The translations under genes and the position numbers were made by a program. Below are positions 30,413 through 40,060 of a stretch of 64,000 nt of DNA, one piece after another; the stretch's first letter is position 1, and each line of letters starts with the position of its first letter. The stretch is from Calditrichota bacterium (GTDB lineage: Bacteria; CLD3), in contig QQUF01000044.1 of the NCBI GenBank assembly GCA_008501735.1, forward strand, positions 62,001 to 126,000, in the 5' to 3' direction. A model generated the notes under the pieces. That model made no database searches, had not been told where the DNA came from, and was given only the letters and a program-made list of their open reading frames with translations.

Positions 30413-30936
30413 TAGAATTCAAAGAACTCACATTAGAAGACTCAACCAAAATCAAAGAAATTGACCGTTCCGAAAAAATAAACTCAATCTTTCAATTTCA
30501 AAATGGTAAACTTGAGAAAATTAAAACAGGACACGAATGTCCGAATTGGACAAACCAAGAAATCGGAAAATTAGAAAATCGCTTCAAATCTGAAATCGAA
30601 AAAGGCGGTAAAGCATTCGGAGCTTTTCACGACAGAAAACTTGTTGGCTTTGGTTTGCTTTCAAACAAATTTCGAGGCAAAAACAAAGACCGTTTGCAAA
30701 TTGACTTGATGTATGTTTCGAGAGAATTTAGAAGACAAGGAATCGGAACAAAAATAATGGAAGAGCTTAGCAAAGAAGCAAAACTCAGAGGTGCAAAATA
30801 CCTTTACATTTCCTCAACCGAAACAGAATCGGCTTACAATTTTTACAAAAACAATGGAAGTGAATTAACAGGTGAATTAGACGAAGAACTTTTTAAGTTA
30901 GAGCCTTTAGACATTCACTTGGTAAAAAAATTATGA
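30409..30936 (+). CDS. GNAT family N-acetyltransferase
   Basis: 'LQIDLMYVSREFRRQGIGTKIMEELSKEAKLRGAKYLYISSTETESAYNFYKNNGSEL' acetyl-CoA binding motif R/QxxGxG/A. Confidence 0.9.
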   Translation: MIEFKELTLEDSTKIKEIDRSEKINSIFQFQNGKLEKIKTGHECPNWTNQEIGKLENRFKSEIEKGGKAFGAFHDRKLVGFGLLSNKFRGKNKDRLQIDLMYVSREFRRQGIGTKIMEELSKEAKLRGAKYLYISSTETESAYNFYKNNGSELTGELDEELFKLEPLDIHLVKKL

Positions 30937-31026
30937 GAATAAATTCGGAATTTAAGTTTTGAATTAGATTGTTTTTGAACCCACAAAATTTTACATTTTG
31001 CCGAATTTTAAACAATCGGTAAAAAA

Positions 31027-31380
31027 ATGTTTCCAACTCTTTACAAGCAACACACACAAACTCCTAAGAATACTGGAAGACTTGAAAATTTCACGCATTT
31101 TGGAGAAGCTGAAAATCCTGTTTGTGGAGACGAAACGGAATTTTTTATGACAATTCAAGATGGAAAATTCATTAAACTCCAACACCTTACAAAAGGTTGT
31201 GCAGGTTCAATTGCTTGTGCAAGTTACCTTTCAGAAATTATTACTGGGAAAAATGTCTCAGACGTGAAAATAGCTGACTTAAAAAATACAATTTTAAAAG
31301 ACTTAGAACTTTCCAGTACCAAAAAACATTGTGTTGATTTGGTAGGAAAGGCTCTTCAAAACGCTTTAATTAAAGATTAA
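31027..31380 (+). CDS. NifU/IscU-like Fe-S cluster assembly scaffold
   Basis: 'NTGRLENFTHFGEAENPVCGDETEFFMTIQDGKFIKLQHLTKGCAGSIACASYLSEIITGK...KKHCVDLVGKALQNAL' with three conserved Cys. Confidence 0.9.
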   Translation: MFPTLYKQHTQTPKNTGRLENFTHFGEAENPVCGDETEFFMTIQDGKFIKLQHLTKGCAGSIACASYLSEIITGKNVSDVKIADLKNTILKDLELSSTKKHCVDLVGKALQNALIKD

Positions 31381-31384
31381 ATAA

Positions 31385-32629
31385 ATGAAAATATCTAAAA
31401 AACTAATTTTAACTTTTATACTTTTTGCATTGCCTTTGCAAGTTTTTGCAGGGAAGATTTCTGGAACTGTTATTAACGGCGAGACAAAACAACCGATGAA
31501 ACCCGATATGTTGATTCTGTTTGAAATTGTTCAAGGATTGGCTGAGAAGGAAAGAATTGAAAATCCAAATTCTGACGGAACTTTTGAATTCAAATCTGAA
31601 ATTGATGACAATTTCAAAATTTATCTCGTTAAAGGCTTTTACAAAGGAGTTGATTATAATCAGAGAGTTCAGATTGACAGAGATTTTAATGGCGAAGTCC
31701 AACTTGAAATCTTTGAGCCTACAACAGATTTGAAAAATATTACTTACACACTTTTGCACAGAATCGTAAGACCTGTTGCACTTGTCGGAAATGCTGCTAA
31801 TGAATTTTTGGTTGAAAGCACTTACACTGTCGAAAACAAAGGAAACACAGTTTATAATTTAGATGAAGAAGTCGGAACTTTTCACTTTTTCGCTCCTGAA
31901 AATGTTGTTGATGTTCCAAGCGTTTCTTCAAAATATCCAGGGACAAAAGTCGCTTCTCCCGAAAATGTTTTTGATGGCGATAACGACAATGAATATTTTA
32001 TCAGCTTTCCTTTCAAACCTGGAAAATCTGAACTCGTAGTTATTTACAATTTGCCTTACACTGACAGAGAAATTTCGATTGAAGAACCACTTTATCACGA
32101 TTTTGACAAATTCAATATTTTTCTTGCTCCAACTTCTTTGGTAGTTGAAACAGATTCGACAAAACTTGAAAACAAAGGCATTATTGAACAAATCCAGTTT
32201 TATCACATAAAAGGAATTGACCTTAAAAAAGGTGATAAAATTTCATACAAATGGTCTGGTGGAGATTTTAGCGAAGTTGCTCATTCTGACGACGATGGAC
32301 ACAACCACCAACAAGCACTTGATATAAAATCAGTTCCTTCGATTCTTCCAGAGAGCAAATTAGGAATCATTTTACTTGGGTTTGCTGTCTTTTTTATGAT
32401 TACAGGTTTTGGAATGAACCGAGTTTCTAAAAACCGACTTATTGAAAAAGAAGAACTCTTGAAAGTCGAAAAGCTAAAAAATGAAAAATTAGAACTCGTC
32501 AAACAAATCGCAAGACTTGACGACAAATTTGCATCAGGAAATTTGGCACAAAAAAAGTATTCAGAACATCGGAAAGAATTATTAGAAAAAGTCAAAACGA
32601 TTTTTGAAGAATTAAAAAAGTTCGTTTAA
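31385..32629 (+). CDS. Hypothetical membrane-anchored protein (signal peptide, carboxypeptidase-regulatory-like N-term, C-terminal TM and coiled coil)
   Basis: 414 aa 'FAGKISGTVINGETKQPMKPDMLILFEIVQG...LGIILLGFAVFFMITGFGMNRVSKNRLIEKEELLKVEKL'; stop adjacent to ABC ATPase start. Confidence 0.75.
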   Translation: MKISKKLILTFILFALPLQVFAGKISGTVINGETKQPMKPDMLILFEIVQGLAEKERIENPNSDGTFEFKSEIDDNFKIYLVKGFYKGVDYNQRVQIDRDFNGEVQLEIFEPTTDLKNITYTLLHRIVRPVALVGNAANEFLVESTYTVENKGNTVYNLDEEVGTFHFFAPENVVDVPSVSSKYPGTKVASPENVFDGDNDNEYFISFPFKPGKSELVVIYNLPYTDREISIEEPLYHDFDKFNIFLAPTSLVVETDSTKLENKGIIEQIQFYHIKGIDLKKGDKISYKWSGGDFSEVAHSDDDGHNHQQALDIKSVPSILPESKLGIILLGFAVFFMITGFGMNRVSKNRLIEKEELLKVEKLKNEKLELVKQIARLDDKFASGNLAQKKYSEHRKELLEKVKTIFEELKKFV

Positions 32630-33340
32630 ATGCCACAAAATAAAATTAGAATTGAAAAACTTTCCAAACAATTTGGAAGAATTTATGCTCTTAAAGAAAT
32701 AAATTTGGAGTTGAATTCAGGCGAATGTCTTTCAATTTTTGGTAGAAATGGTGCAGGTAAAACAACTTTTCTAAAAATCCTTTCTACTCTACTCCCACAA
32801 ACCGAAGGCGAAGTTTTTTATAACGAAACTCCTTTTTCCAAACTTGAGAAATTGGAAATCAAACGTAAAATCGGACTCATTTCTCACAATCTGTTTCTTT
32901 ACAGTGGTTTAACGGCAGAAGAAAATCTTTCCTTTTTTGCCGAACTTTACGACCTCGAAAACCCTAAAGAACGAATTGCAGAGGTCATCGAAAAAGTTGG
33001 TCTTTCAACTCGTAAACGTGAATTTGTAAGAAATTTCTCACGTGGAATGCAACAAAGACTTGGAATCGCAAGAGCTTTTTTGCACAATCCAGAAATTCTA
33101 CTCCTTGACGAACCCTACACAGGTTTAGACCAAAATGGAACTGAAATTCTTAATTCGCTTTTGAACACTTTTAACACTAATGAAAAGTTAGTGATTTTGG
33201 TTACGCACAACATTGAGCAAGGTTTAGGAATTTCCGATAAAGTAACAATCTTTGAAAACGGCAAAGTTGTGTTTCTTGAAGACAGCAAAAAACTAAACTT
33301 GCAAACTATGAGAGAAGCTTACAAAGAGTTTGTAAACTAA
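32630..33340 (+). CDS. ABC transporter ATP-binding protein (CcmA-like)
   Basis: Walker A 'GRNGAGKTTFLKIL', signature 'NFSRGMQQRLGIARAFL', Walker B 'ILLLDEPYTGLD'. Confidence 0.92.
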   Translation: MPQNKIRIEKLSKQFGRIYALKEINLELNSGECLSIFGRNGAGKTTFLKILSTLLPQTEGEVFYNETPFSKLEKLEIKRKIGLISHNLFLYSGLTAEENLSFFAELYDLENPKERIAEVIEKVGLSTRKREFVRNFSRGMQQRLGIARAFLHNPEILLLDEPYTGLDQNGTEILNSLLNTFNTNEKLVILVTHNIEQGLGISDKVTIFENGKVVFLEDSKKLNLQTMREAYKEFVN

Positions 33341-33428
33341 CAATTTTCCAATTCAAAAAACTAATTGGCAAAGACCACTTTCCTAACTATATTAAATGAA
33401 TGTATTTTTCGTAGAATAAGGAAAAGCT

Positions 33429-36400
33429 ATGCAATTACCCCTTCTAATTTTAACTTTTTTATTCCTTTGCTTCCCCTCAAAGGAAATCTTTGCACAACAA
33501 ACTTTGACAACAACTTACGCAGGTGGAATTTCAACAGTTGACGGAAATATGTTCAATCTTGTCGCAACGAATGACATAACAATTTTAAGCTTCGAGGGAT
33601 TTTTTAGCACAGGAACTTTGGACGCAGAAATCTATATTACCAAAGATTCTTATATTGGCAAAGAAACAAACCCTTCTGCTTGGCAATTAATCGGAAGTCA
33701 AATCGGAATTACTTCCAATGGAATTTCTACTCCATTAGCAATTCCATTAAACCTTTCGTTAGCAAGTGGAGATACAATTGGATTTTATATTACAAACAAA
33801 GGCGGTTCAAATGCAAAAATAAATTATACCGCAGGAAGTGCATTAAATTCTGTTTACTCATCTGATACAAACTTGCAAATTTTAGAAGGACACGGAGTTT
33901 CTTACCCTTTTGGGAATAATTTCTCTCCCAGAGTTTGGAACGGCACAATTTATTACACAACAGGTTTAATTCCTGATGGAGACATTTCAGTAATTTCATT
34001 TAACGTCTCACCAAACAACACAATTACGAATTTACCAACAACTTTCAATGCACAAATTTTTAATGCAGATTCAACTGCCGCTCAAATAGATTTAGAATTA
34101 GATTTTGAAAATGATGGTTTGGTTGATACTACAATTTCTTACGGAACAATTAATGGCTATTCTTTGGGAAATGTTACAGTTGTGAGTTCATCATTAGTAG
34201 GAAGTGGAAATCAAACAGCCAAAATAACTGTAGAACCACAATTTCCTTACGTTGATGCCTTACCATTTAATAATTCTGCAACTGCCGATTATTTTATACT
34301 TCCAAACTGTATTTCAGTTTTTCCTTACTTTGAAGATTTTGACTCCTTTACAAACCCACTAACGATTTCTGCAGCTGGTTGGGAAAATGCTTCTGGAGAT
34401 GATTTTGACTGGTCAGTAAATGCTGGAACAACTCCTTCGGTTGACACTGGACCAAATCAAGACCATACAACAGGAAGCGGAAATTATCTTTACACTGAAG
34501 CTTCAAATCCAAATAATCCTAATAAAAAGGCAAGTTTGATTTCACCTTGTTTTGACTTAACAGGAGTCAGTTCTCATGAGTTGGAATTTTGGTTACATCA
34601 GTATGGAATAACAATGGGTGAACTCCATTTGGATTTATACGATGTTACAAATAACATTTGGATTAACGATTTTGAAGCACCAATTATTGGAACTCAACAA
34701 ACTTCTTCAAGCGACGCTTGGATAAAAAAGACAATTGATTTATCAAATTACACAAATCTAAATGTTAGAGTTAGATTTCGTGCAATTACTGGAAGTTCAT
34801 TCAATAGTGACATCTGTATTGACGACGTTTCACTTGCAAAAATAGACCAAGATTTGTCAATTGAAAGTTTAAATCTATCTTCGGGTTTTGTCTTTCAAAA
34901 TTCACAAATGAGTTTAGATGTTTTAGTTGGAAATTTAGGTCTTGCTGATGCTACGGGATTTGTTGAGGTCGACTTTGACAGTGACGGAACTTTTGATGCT
35001 TTATCAAATTTTACAAATATTCCTTTTGGTAACCAACAAACCGTAATTGTAAGTGGAACTTCACCGCAAAACATTGGGCTTTACAATGCTTTTGCAAAAG
35101 TTACGCTTTTAAATGGAGTTGACTTGGACACACAAAATGATACTTTGTCGGTTTCTTACAATGTGATAAGTAGTTGTATAAATTCTTTTCCTTACACACA
35201 AAATTTCGATGCGATTACAAACCCAATTTCTATTACAAATGATGGTTGGGAAAATGTGGTTGGAGATGATTTCGATTGGGCTGTAAACTCTGGAACAACT
35301 CCTTCAAATAATACAGGACCAAACGGAGACCATACAACAGGAAGCGGAAATTATCTTTACACTGAAGCAACTGACCCAAATTACCCAACAAAAACTGCTA
35401 TAATTTACTCTCCTTGTTTTGACTTAACAACTCTTTCAAATCCCGAAATTTCATTTTGGTATCATATGTTTGGAGCTGGAATGGGGGAACTGCATTTTGA
35501 TGTTTTTGATTTTACAACAGGAAGCTGGAATGATGATTTTATAAATCCTTTAGTTGGGCAACAACAAAATTCTTCTACCTCTTCTTGGCTCAATAAAACG
35601 ATTGATTTTTCAAATTATGCAAACACTCAAATCCGCTTCCGTCTTCGTGGAATCACTGGAAGCAGTTTTGAAAGCGACATTTCAGTAGATGACTTTTTAA
35701 TTCAAGAAAAACCCGGAGACATCGGAATAGTCAATTTTACAACTTCTACAAATCCGATTTACAGTAATACACCAATAAGTTTCGATGTTGTTATTCAAAA
35801 TTTTGGCGGCTCTATTGCTGATTTCATAGTTGAAATTGATACTGAGAATGACGGAAGTTTTGATATTTCAGATGCTTTTGGTGGTTTACCACAAAATTTA
35901 CAAACGACAGTAACTTTGAATGTAAATGCTCCTCAAAGTGGTGGTAATAAAATTGCAAAAGCCAAAATTACTCTTTCAAATGGTATTGACGTTGTTGCAA
36001 CGAATGACACAATGACTTTTGCTTACTTTACAACACCTCCGAATAATATTGCCGTTTCAGAAGTAAGTGGTCTGAATTTTGGAATTCCAAAAGGCTTAAA
36101 TTCGAAATTTGAAGTAGTCGTTGAAAATCTTGGAGTTAGTGCAGCTTCAGGAAATGTAACTTTGGACGTGAATGGAGATGGAACAACAGACGCAATTGAG
36201 TTTTTCACAAATTTGCCAAGTTCTTCTCAAACAATAGTTTCATTTATAACAAATGTTCCTCAAACAACTGGTAATTTCTCTGCAATAGCTATTGCTAACC
36301 TAACAAGTGCAACTGATGGAATTTCTTCTGATAATACAGGAACTTACTCATACGAGGTAATTGAAGAAAGTATATCGAATTTCACTTACACCGAAGAATT

Positions 36401-38021
36401 TACAACATTCATAAATCCAATTTCTTCAGGAGATTGGGAAAATTTGAATGATGATGATTTTGATTGGATTGTAGATTTAAATGGAACTCCTTCACCGAAT
36501 ACCGGACCAATTGGAGACAAAACATCAGGAAACGGAAAATACCTGTACACCGAAGCAAGCGGAAACAACAGCCCAAACAAAACTGCAAGTATTTTAACTC
36601 CACCTTTTGATTTGGTTCCACTCGCAAATCCTGAACTTAAATTTTGGTTTCATATGCACGGAAGTAATATCGGTGAACTTCACGTAGATATTTTTGACCT
36701 TGATAGTTTAACTTGGACAAATGATATAATTTCTCCAATAATTGGAGAACAACAAAACTCAAGTTCAGCACCTTGGTTAGAAGCAATTGCTAATCTAACG
36801 GCTTTTACAAGTTCAAGAGTTAGAATTCGTTTTCGTGGAATTACGGGAAATGGAATTTCAAGCGATATGGCAATTGATGATATTTCAATTTCAGGCTCAC
36901 AACCTTTTGGTTTCACTTTGACACCTAATTCTACTAATATTTGTGCTTTCCCGGGTTGGAATGTCCAAACTGAAATGAATTTAGTAAATTCTGGTGGAAA
37001 TAATGATTCGTACCAAATCACAAGCGGAATCTCAGATCCAATTTCTTTTTCAACAACTACAATTCCTTCTCAAGGCGGAGATTTGCAAAGTGGCGAAAAT
37101 GAAGATTTTATTGCTTCTATCGAAATTCCTCTTTCTGCTTCAAAAGGAAGCGTAATTTCAGGGAATGTTTTTGCTACTTCAAATGGAAACCCAAGTCTTT
37201 CAAAAACCTCTTCAATTAGTCTAACAGTTGCCGATTTGGGTGATGCTAATTGCTCAGATTGGATTTTATTTCAAAGTACAGATTCTAATTTACCATTAAA
37301 CATTCCTGACAACGGTAGTATTTTTTCAACTTGTAATGTTTCTAATAACAGTTTAATCGGCGATTTAAATATTTTTTTGGACATCGAACACTCATTCGTT
37401 GGAGATTTAGACATTTCATTGATTGCTCCAAATGGAAATTCGGTTTTTCTGACTTCTGACAACGGAGGCAGTGGAGATAATTTCAGTTGTATTTTATTCG
37501 ACGACGAAGCAAGTATCTCTATCACTTCAATAACTGAAAATGATGCTCCTTTTACAAACGCTTACATTCCTGAAAGTGCTTTATCGACTTTTGATGGTAT
37601 CAGCGTAAATGGAACTTGGCTTTTGCAATTAACAGACGATGCAGGAGGCGATGTTGGGAAAATTAATCGCTGGGGATTTTATGCTAAACCAACAGGAACA
37701 AGTGGAGTTTTGGCAACTCCAACTTTGTCAATTGACGAAAACGGAACTTTGACTTGGAACAGTGTTTCTGGTGCAACAAACTACTCCATTCACAAATCCT
37801 TTGGATTTGACGAAACTTGTGCAACAATTTTTAACGTTGGAAATCAAACCACTTGGACTGACTCAAATATCTCGCAAAGCCTCGTAGCTTTTTACACAGT
37901 GATTGCCAAAGACTTTACAATCCCTTTTACCAACTCCAACAATTCTTACAATGTAAAAATCGCACCAAAGCAAAACTTACCTAACATTCCAAAAGGCAAA
38001 CCGAAAACAAATGAGCAATGA
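33429..38021 (+). CDS. Giant secreted protein with three MAM-like modules, CARDB-like spacers, a proprotein-convertase P-domain and a terminal Fn3-like domain
   Basis: Signal peptide; three modules 'FPYFEDFDSFTNP...GWEN..GDDFDW.V..GTTPS..TGPN.DHTTGSGNYLYTEA'; P-domain 'LNIPDNGSIFSTCNVSNNSLIGDLNIFLDIEHSFVGDLDISLIAPNGNSVFLTSDNGGSGDNF'. Confidence 0.88.
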   Translation: MQLPLLILTFLFLCFPSKEIFAQQTLTTTYAGGISTVDGNMFNLVATNDITILSFEGFFSTGTLDAEIYITKDSYIGKETNPSAWQLIGSQIGITSNGISTPLAIPLNLSLASGDTIGFYITNKGGSNAKINYTAGSALNSVYSSDTNLQILEGHGVSYPFGNNFSPRVWNGTIYYTTGLIPDGDISVISFNVSPNNTITNLPTTFNAQIFNADSTAAQIDLELDFENDGLVDTTISYGTINGYSLGNVTVVSSSLVGSGNQTAKITVEPQFPYVDALPFNNSATADYFILPNCISVFPYFEDFDSFTNPLTISAAGWENASGDDFDWSVNAGTTPSVDTGPNQDHTTGSGNYLYTEASNPNNPNKKASLISPCFDLTGVSSHELEFWLHQYGITMGELHLDLYDVTNNIWINDFEAPIIGTQQTSSSDAWIKKTIDLSNYTNLNVRVRFRAITGSSFNSDICIDDVSLAKIDQDLSIESLNLSSGFVFQNSQMSLDVLVGNLGLADATGFVEVDFDSDGTFDALSNFTNIPFGNQQTVIVSGTSPQNIGLYNAFAKVTLLNGVDLDTQNDTLSVSYNVISSCINSFPYTQNFDAITNPISITNDGWENVVGDDFDWAVNSGTTPSNNTGPNGDHTTGSGNYLYTEATDPNYPTKTAIIYSPCFDLTTLSNPEISFWYHMFGAGMGELHFDVFDFTTGSWNDDFINPLVGQQQNSSTSSWLNKTIDFSNYANTQIRFRLRGITGSSFESDISVDDFLIQEKPGDIGIVNFTTSTNPIYSNTPISFDVVIQNFGGSIADFIVEIDTENDGSFDISDAFGGLPQNLQTTVTLNVNAPQSGGNKIAKAKITLSNGIDVVATNDTMTFAYFTTPPNNIAVSEVSGLNFGIPKGLNSKFEVVVENLGVSAASGNVTLDVNGDGTTDAIEFFTNLPSSSQTIVSFITNVPQTTGNFSAIAIANLTSATDGISSDNTGTYSYEVIEESISNFTYTEEFTTFINPISSGDWENLNDDDFDWIVDLNGTPSPNTGPIGDKTSGNGKYLYTEASGNNSPNKTASILTPPFDLVPLANPELKFWFHMHGSNIGELHVDIFDLDSLTWTNDIISPIIGEQQNSSSAPWLEAIANLTAFTSSRVRIRFRGITGNGISSDMAIDDISISGSQPFGFTLTPNSTNICAFPGWNVQTEMNLVNSGGNNDSYQITSGISDPISFSTTTIPSQGGDLQSGENEDFIASIEIPLSASKGSVISGNVFATSNGNPSLSKTSSISLTVADLGDANCSDWILFQSTDSNLPLNIPDNGSIFSTCNVSNNSLIGDLNIFLDIEHSFVGDLDISLIAPNGNSVFLTSDNGGSGDNFSCILFDDEASISITSITENDAPFTNAYIPESALSTFDGISVNGTWLLQLTDDAGGDVGKINRWGFYAKPTGTSGVLATPTLSIDENGTLTWNSVSGATNYSIHKSFGFDETCATIFNVGNQTTWTDSNISQSLVAFYTVIAKDFTIPFTNSNNSYNVKIAPKQNLPNIPKGKPKTNEQ

Positions 38022-38784
38022 GTTTGACTCTTGGGCAGAAAATTACGATGACGATTTTGGGCAAAATCCAATTGGTCAACTCTTAAGAGAAAAAGTCCAA
38101 GCAGAACTTTTAAAATATTTTCCATCAGGTAGCAAAATTCTTGAAATCGGTTGCGGAACAGGAATTGACGCAATTTTCCTTGCTCAAAAAGGTTTTTCTG
38201 TAACTTGTTCTGACCCTTCTGAAGAAATGCTCAAAATTGTAAAATCTAAATCTGATAAATTAAAGATTCAAACTATTAACTCTCAAGCCGACAAACTTAA
38301 TAAAGTTTTGACAAACGAAGATTTCGATGGAGCTTTTTCAAATTTTGGAGCATTGAACTGTAAAATTGACTTGAAGAAACTTTCTGAAATTTTAAGTAAA
38401 ACCTTAAAAGCTGAAAGTTACTTTGTTGCAGTTGTGATGGGAAATTTTTGCATTTGGGAAATTTTATTTTATTCTTTAAAATTAAATTTTGGACGTGCAT
38501 TCTTTAGATTTGGAAAAAGTTACAAAGATGTTTCTCTTGGGAAGGACTCAGTTCCAACGAGATATTTTTCACCAAATAACTTCTACAATCTTTTTAAAAC
38601 AGAATTTGAGATTGAAAAGGTTCTTCCGATTGGATTTTTGCTTCCACCTCCGTACTTGAGTTACAAATTCAAACCACAAAGTAAAGTCTTGGGATTTTTT
38701 AACAAACTCGACAAAGTATTTAACTTTAAATTTTGTGGAAAACTCTCTGACCATTTTTTAATAGCCTTAAAAAGAAGAAAATAA
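38011..38784 (+). CDS. Class I SAM-dependent methyltransferase
   Basis: 'ILEIGCGTGIDAIFLAQKGFSVTCSDPSEEMLKI'; overlaps upstream gene by 11 bp. Confidence 0.9.
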   Translation: MSNEFDSWAENYDDDFGQNPIGQLLREKVQAELLKYFPSGSKILEIGCGTGIDAIFLAQKGFSVTCSDPSEEMLKIVKSKSDKLKIQTINSQADKLNKVLTNEDFDGAFSNFGALNCKIDLKKLSEILSKTLKAESYFVAVVMGNFCIWEILFYSLKLNFGRAFFRFGKSYKDVSLGKDSVPTRYFSPNNFYNLFKTEFEIEKVLPIGFLLPPPYLSYKFKPQSKVLGFFNKLDKVFNFKFCGKLSDHFLIALKRRK

Positions 38785-38896
38785 TAGTTTTATCGAATAA
38801 AGCTATCTATTAATCATAAACATTGAAATAATAGAAATTTTTGTTTAAACTATTGTGTTTAACAAAATTAAGTAAAAAATAATTTTTAGGTAAAAA

Positions 38897-40012
38897 ATGA
38901 AAAAATCATTGAAATTAGCATCAGGAGCTATTGTTCTTGGAATTACAGTTTTTGCATTTTCACAAAGCTTCGACACTTTTTCAAAAAGTAATGTTATCAA
39001 TTCTGGTGGCGGTTCAAACTTAGTAAATAATGCTATTGATGTTCAACCCAATAAGATTAACAAACCAATCCCAATCGGCTCAGTTAGAACAGATTCCTTA
39101 ATGATAATTAACACTGGAACTGACACTTTAAATTTTAGCACTCAGTTTAATTATCAGGGAAATCCGAATCAAAGTTGGTTTTCTTATGCTCCTCAAAGTG
39201 GTAGCCTTCTTGTTGGTGATACAGTTAAAATTTATTGTAGTTTTGATGCAAATGGTGCAAACCCAGGAGCGAAGAAAGGAACAATTACAATAAATTCTAA
39301 TGCATCAAATGACCCAATGATTGAATTTAAAGTTAAAATGCTCCCAAATAATGGAGTTTCTTCAACTCCTCCAAACGGCAATCCAACTCCTGGAAATCCA
39401 TTAGTTGGAAACTCACAATCAAATGGTAATTATGGAGTAAAATTTAAACTTCAAGGAAATAATGGTACTCTTGGCGGGCTTTTTGTTTTAGATGACGTTA
39501 GCCCAAATGGAACAGAAACAATGTCAGTTAAGCAATTTGGCGGTTTATTAAATGGAATTCCTCTTGCAGCTGAGTACGACATTAGTGGTTGTGCTTTAGA
39601 ATATGAAGGAATAATTAATGTTCCTGCAGCTGCTTTAGTTGGAATTTCTCCAATTGCAGTTGCTCACGACGGACAATTTATTCCTATCCAAATCACTTTA
39701 GATTCTAGTGGAAATGCTCAAATCTCTTTTACAATTACAAGTTGTTCTTCTTATTACGTTCAAGACCCTGATGATGCACCTTTTGGAATCCCTTCTCCAA
39801 CTCCAGTGATTACGAGTATTCAACAAAATAATAACGATGTTACCGTTTCTTGGACTCCAGTTTCAGGGGCAACAGGTTACAATCTTTACTATGATGTTAT
39901 TCCTGGTGGTTTGTCAAATCAGATTAGTGTTGGAGGTTCGCTCACTTATACTCACGCAAATGCAGTTTCAAGTGGAAATAATTATTTTTATTTAGTTAAA
40001 GCGATTGATTAA
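38897..40012 (+). CDS. Secreted protein with choice-of-anchor/ASH-like N-terminal domain and C-terminal Fn3-like domain
   Basis: 'IPIGSVRTDSLMIINTGTDTLNFS...WFSYAPQSGSLLVGDTVKIYCSFD...GTITINSN' and 'NVTVSWTPVSGATGYNLYYD'. Confidence 0.75.
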   Translation: MKKSLKLASGAIVLGITVFAFSQSFDTFSKSNVINSGGGSNLVNNAIDVQPNKINKPIPIGSVRTDSLMIINTGTDTLNFSTQFNYQGNPNQSWFSYAPQSGSLLVGDTVKIYCSFDANGANPGAKKGTITINSNASNDPMIEFKVKMLPNNGVSSTPPNGNPTPGNPLVGNSQSNGNYGVKFKLQGNNGTLGGLFVLDDVSPNGTETMSVKQFGGLLNGIPLAAEYDISGCALEYEGIINVPAAALVGISPIAVAHDGQFIPIQITLDSSGNAQISFTITSCSSYYVQDPDDAPFGIPSPTPVITSIQQNNNDVTVSWTPVSGATGYNLYYDVIPGGLSNQISVGGSLTYTHANAVSSGNNYFYLVKAID

Positions 40013-40022
40013 TTTTTTTCAG

Positions 40023-40060
40023 CTAGTGATTTTCAATTATTTTGGAAATCACTAGTTTTC
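40023..40060. terminator. Hairpin between convergent genes
   Basis: ctagtgattt (40023-40032) / aaatcactag (40046-40055) then ttttc. Confidence 0.6.

Noticed and set aside
27041-30981. Possible direct repeats (tagattttgtttgac / tagattgtttttgaac) flanking the RM block as att sites
   Set aside because: Short, imperfect and AT-rich; not distinguishable from chance by eye.
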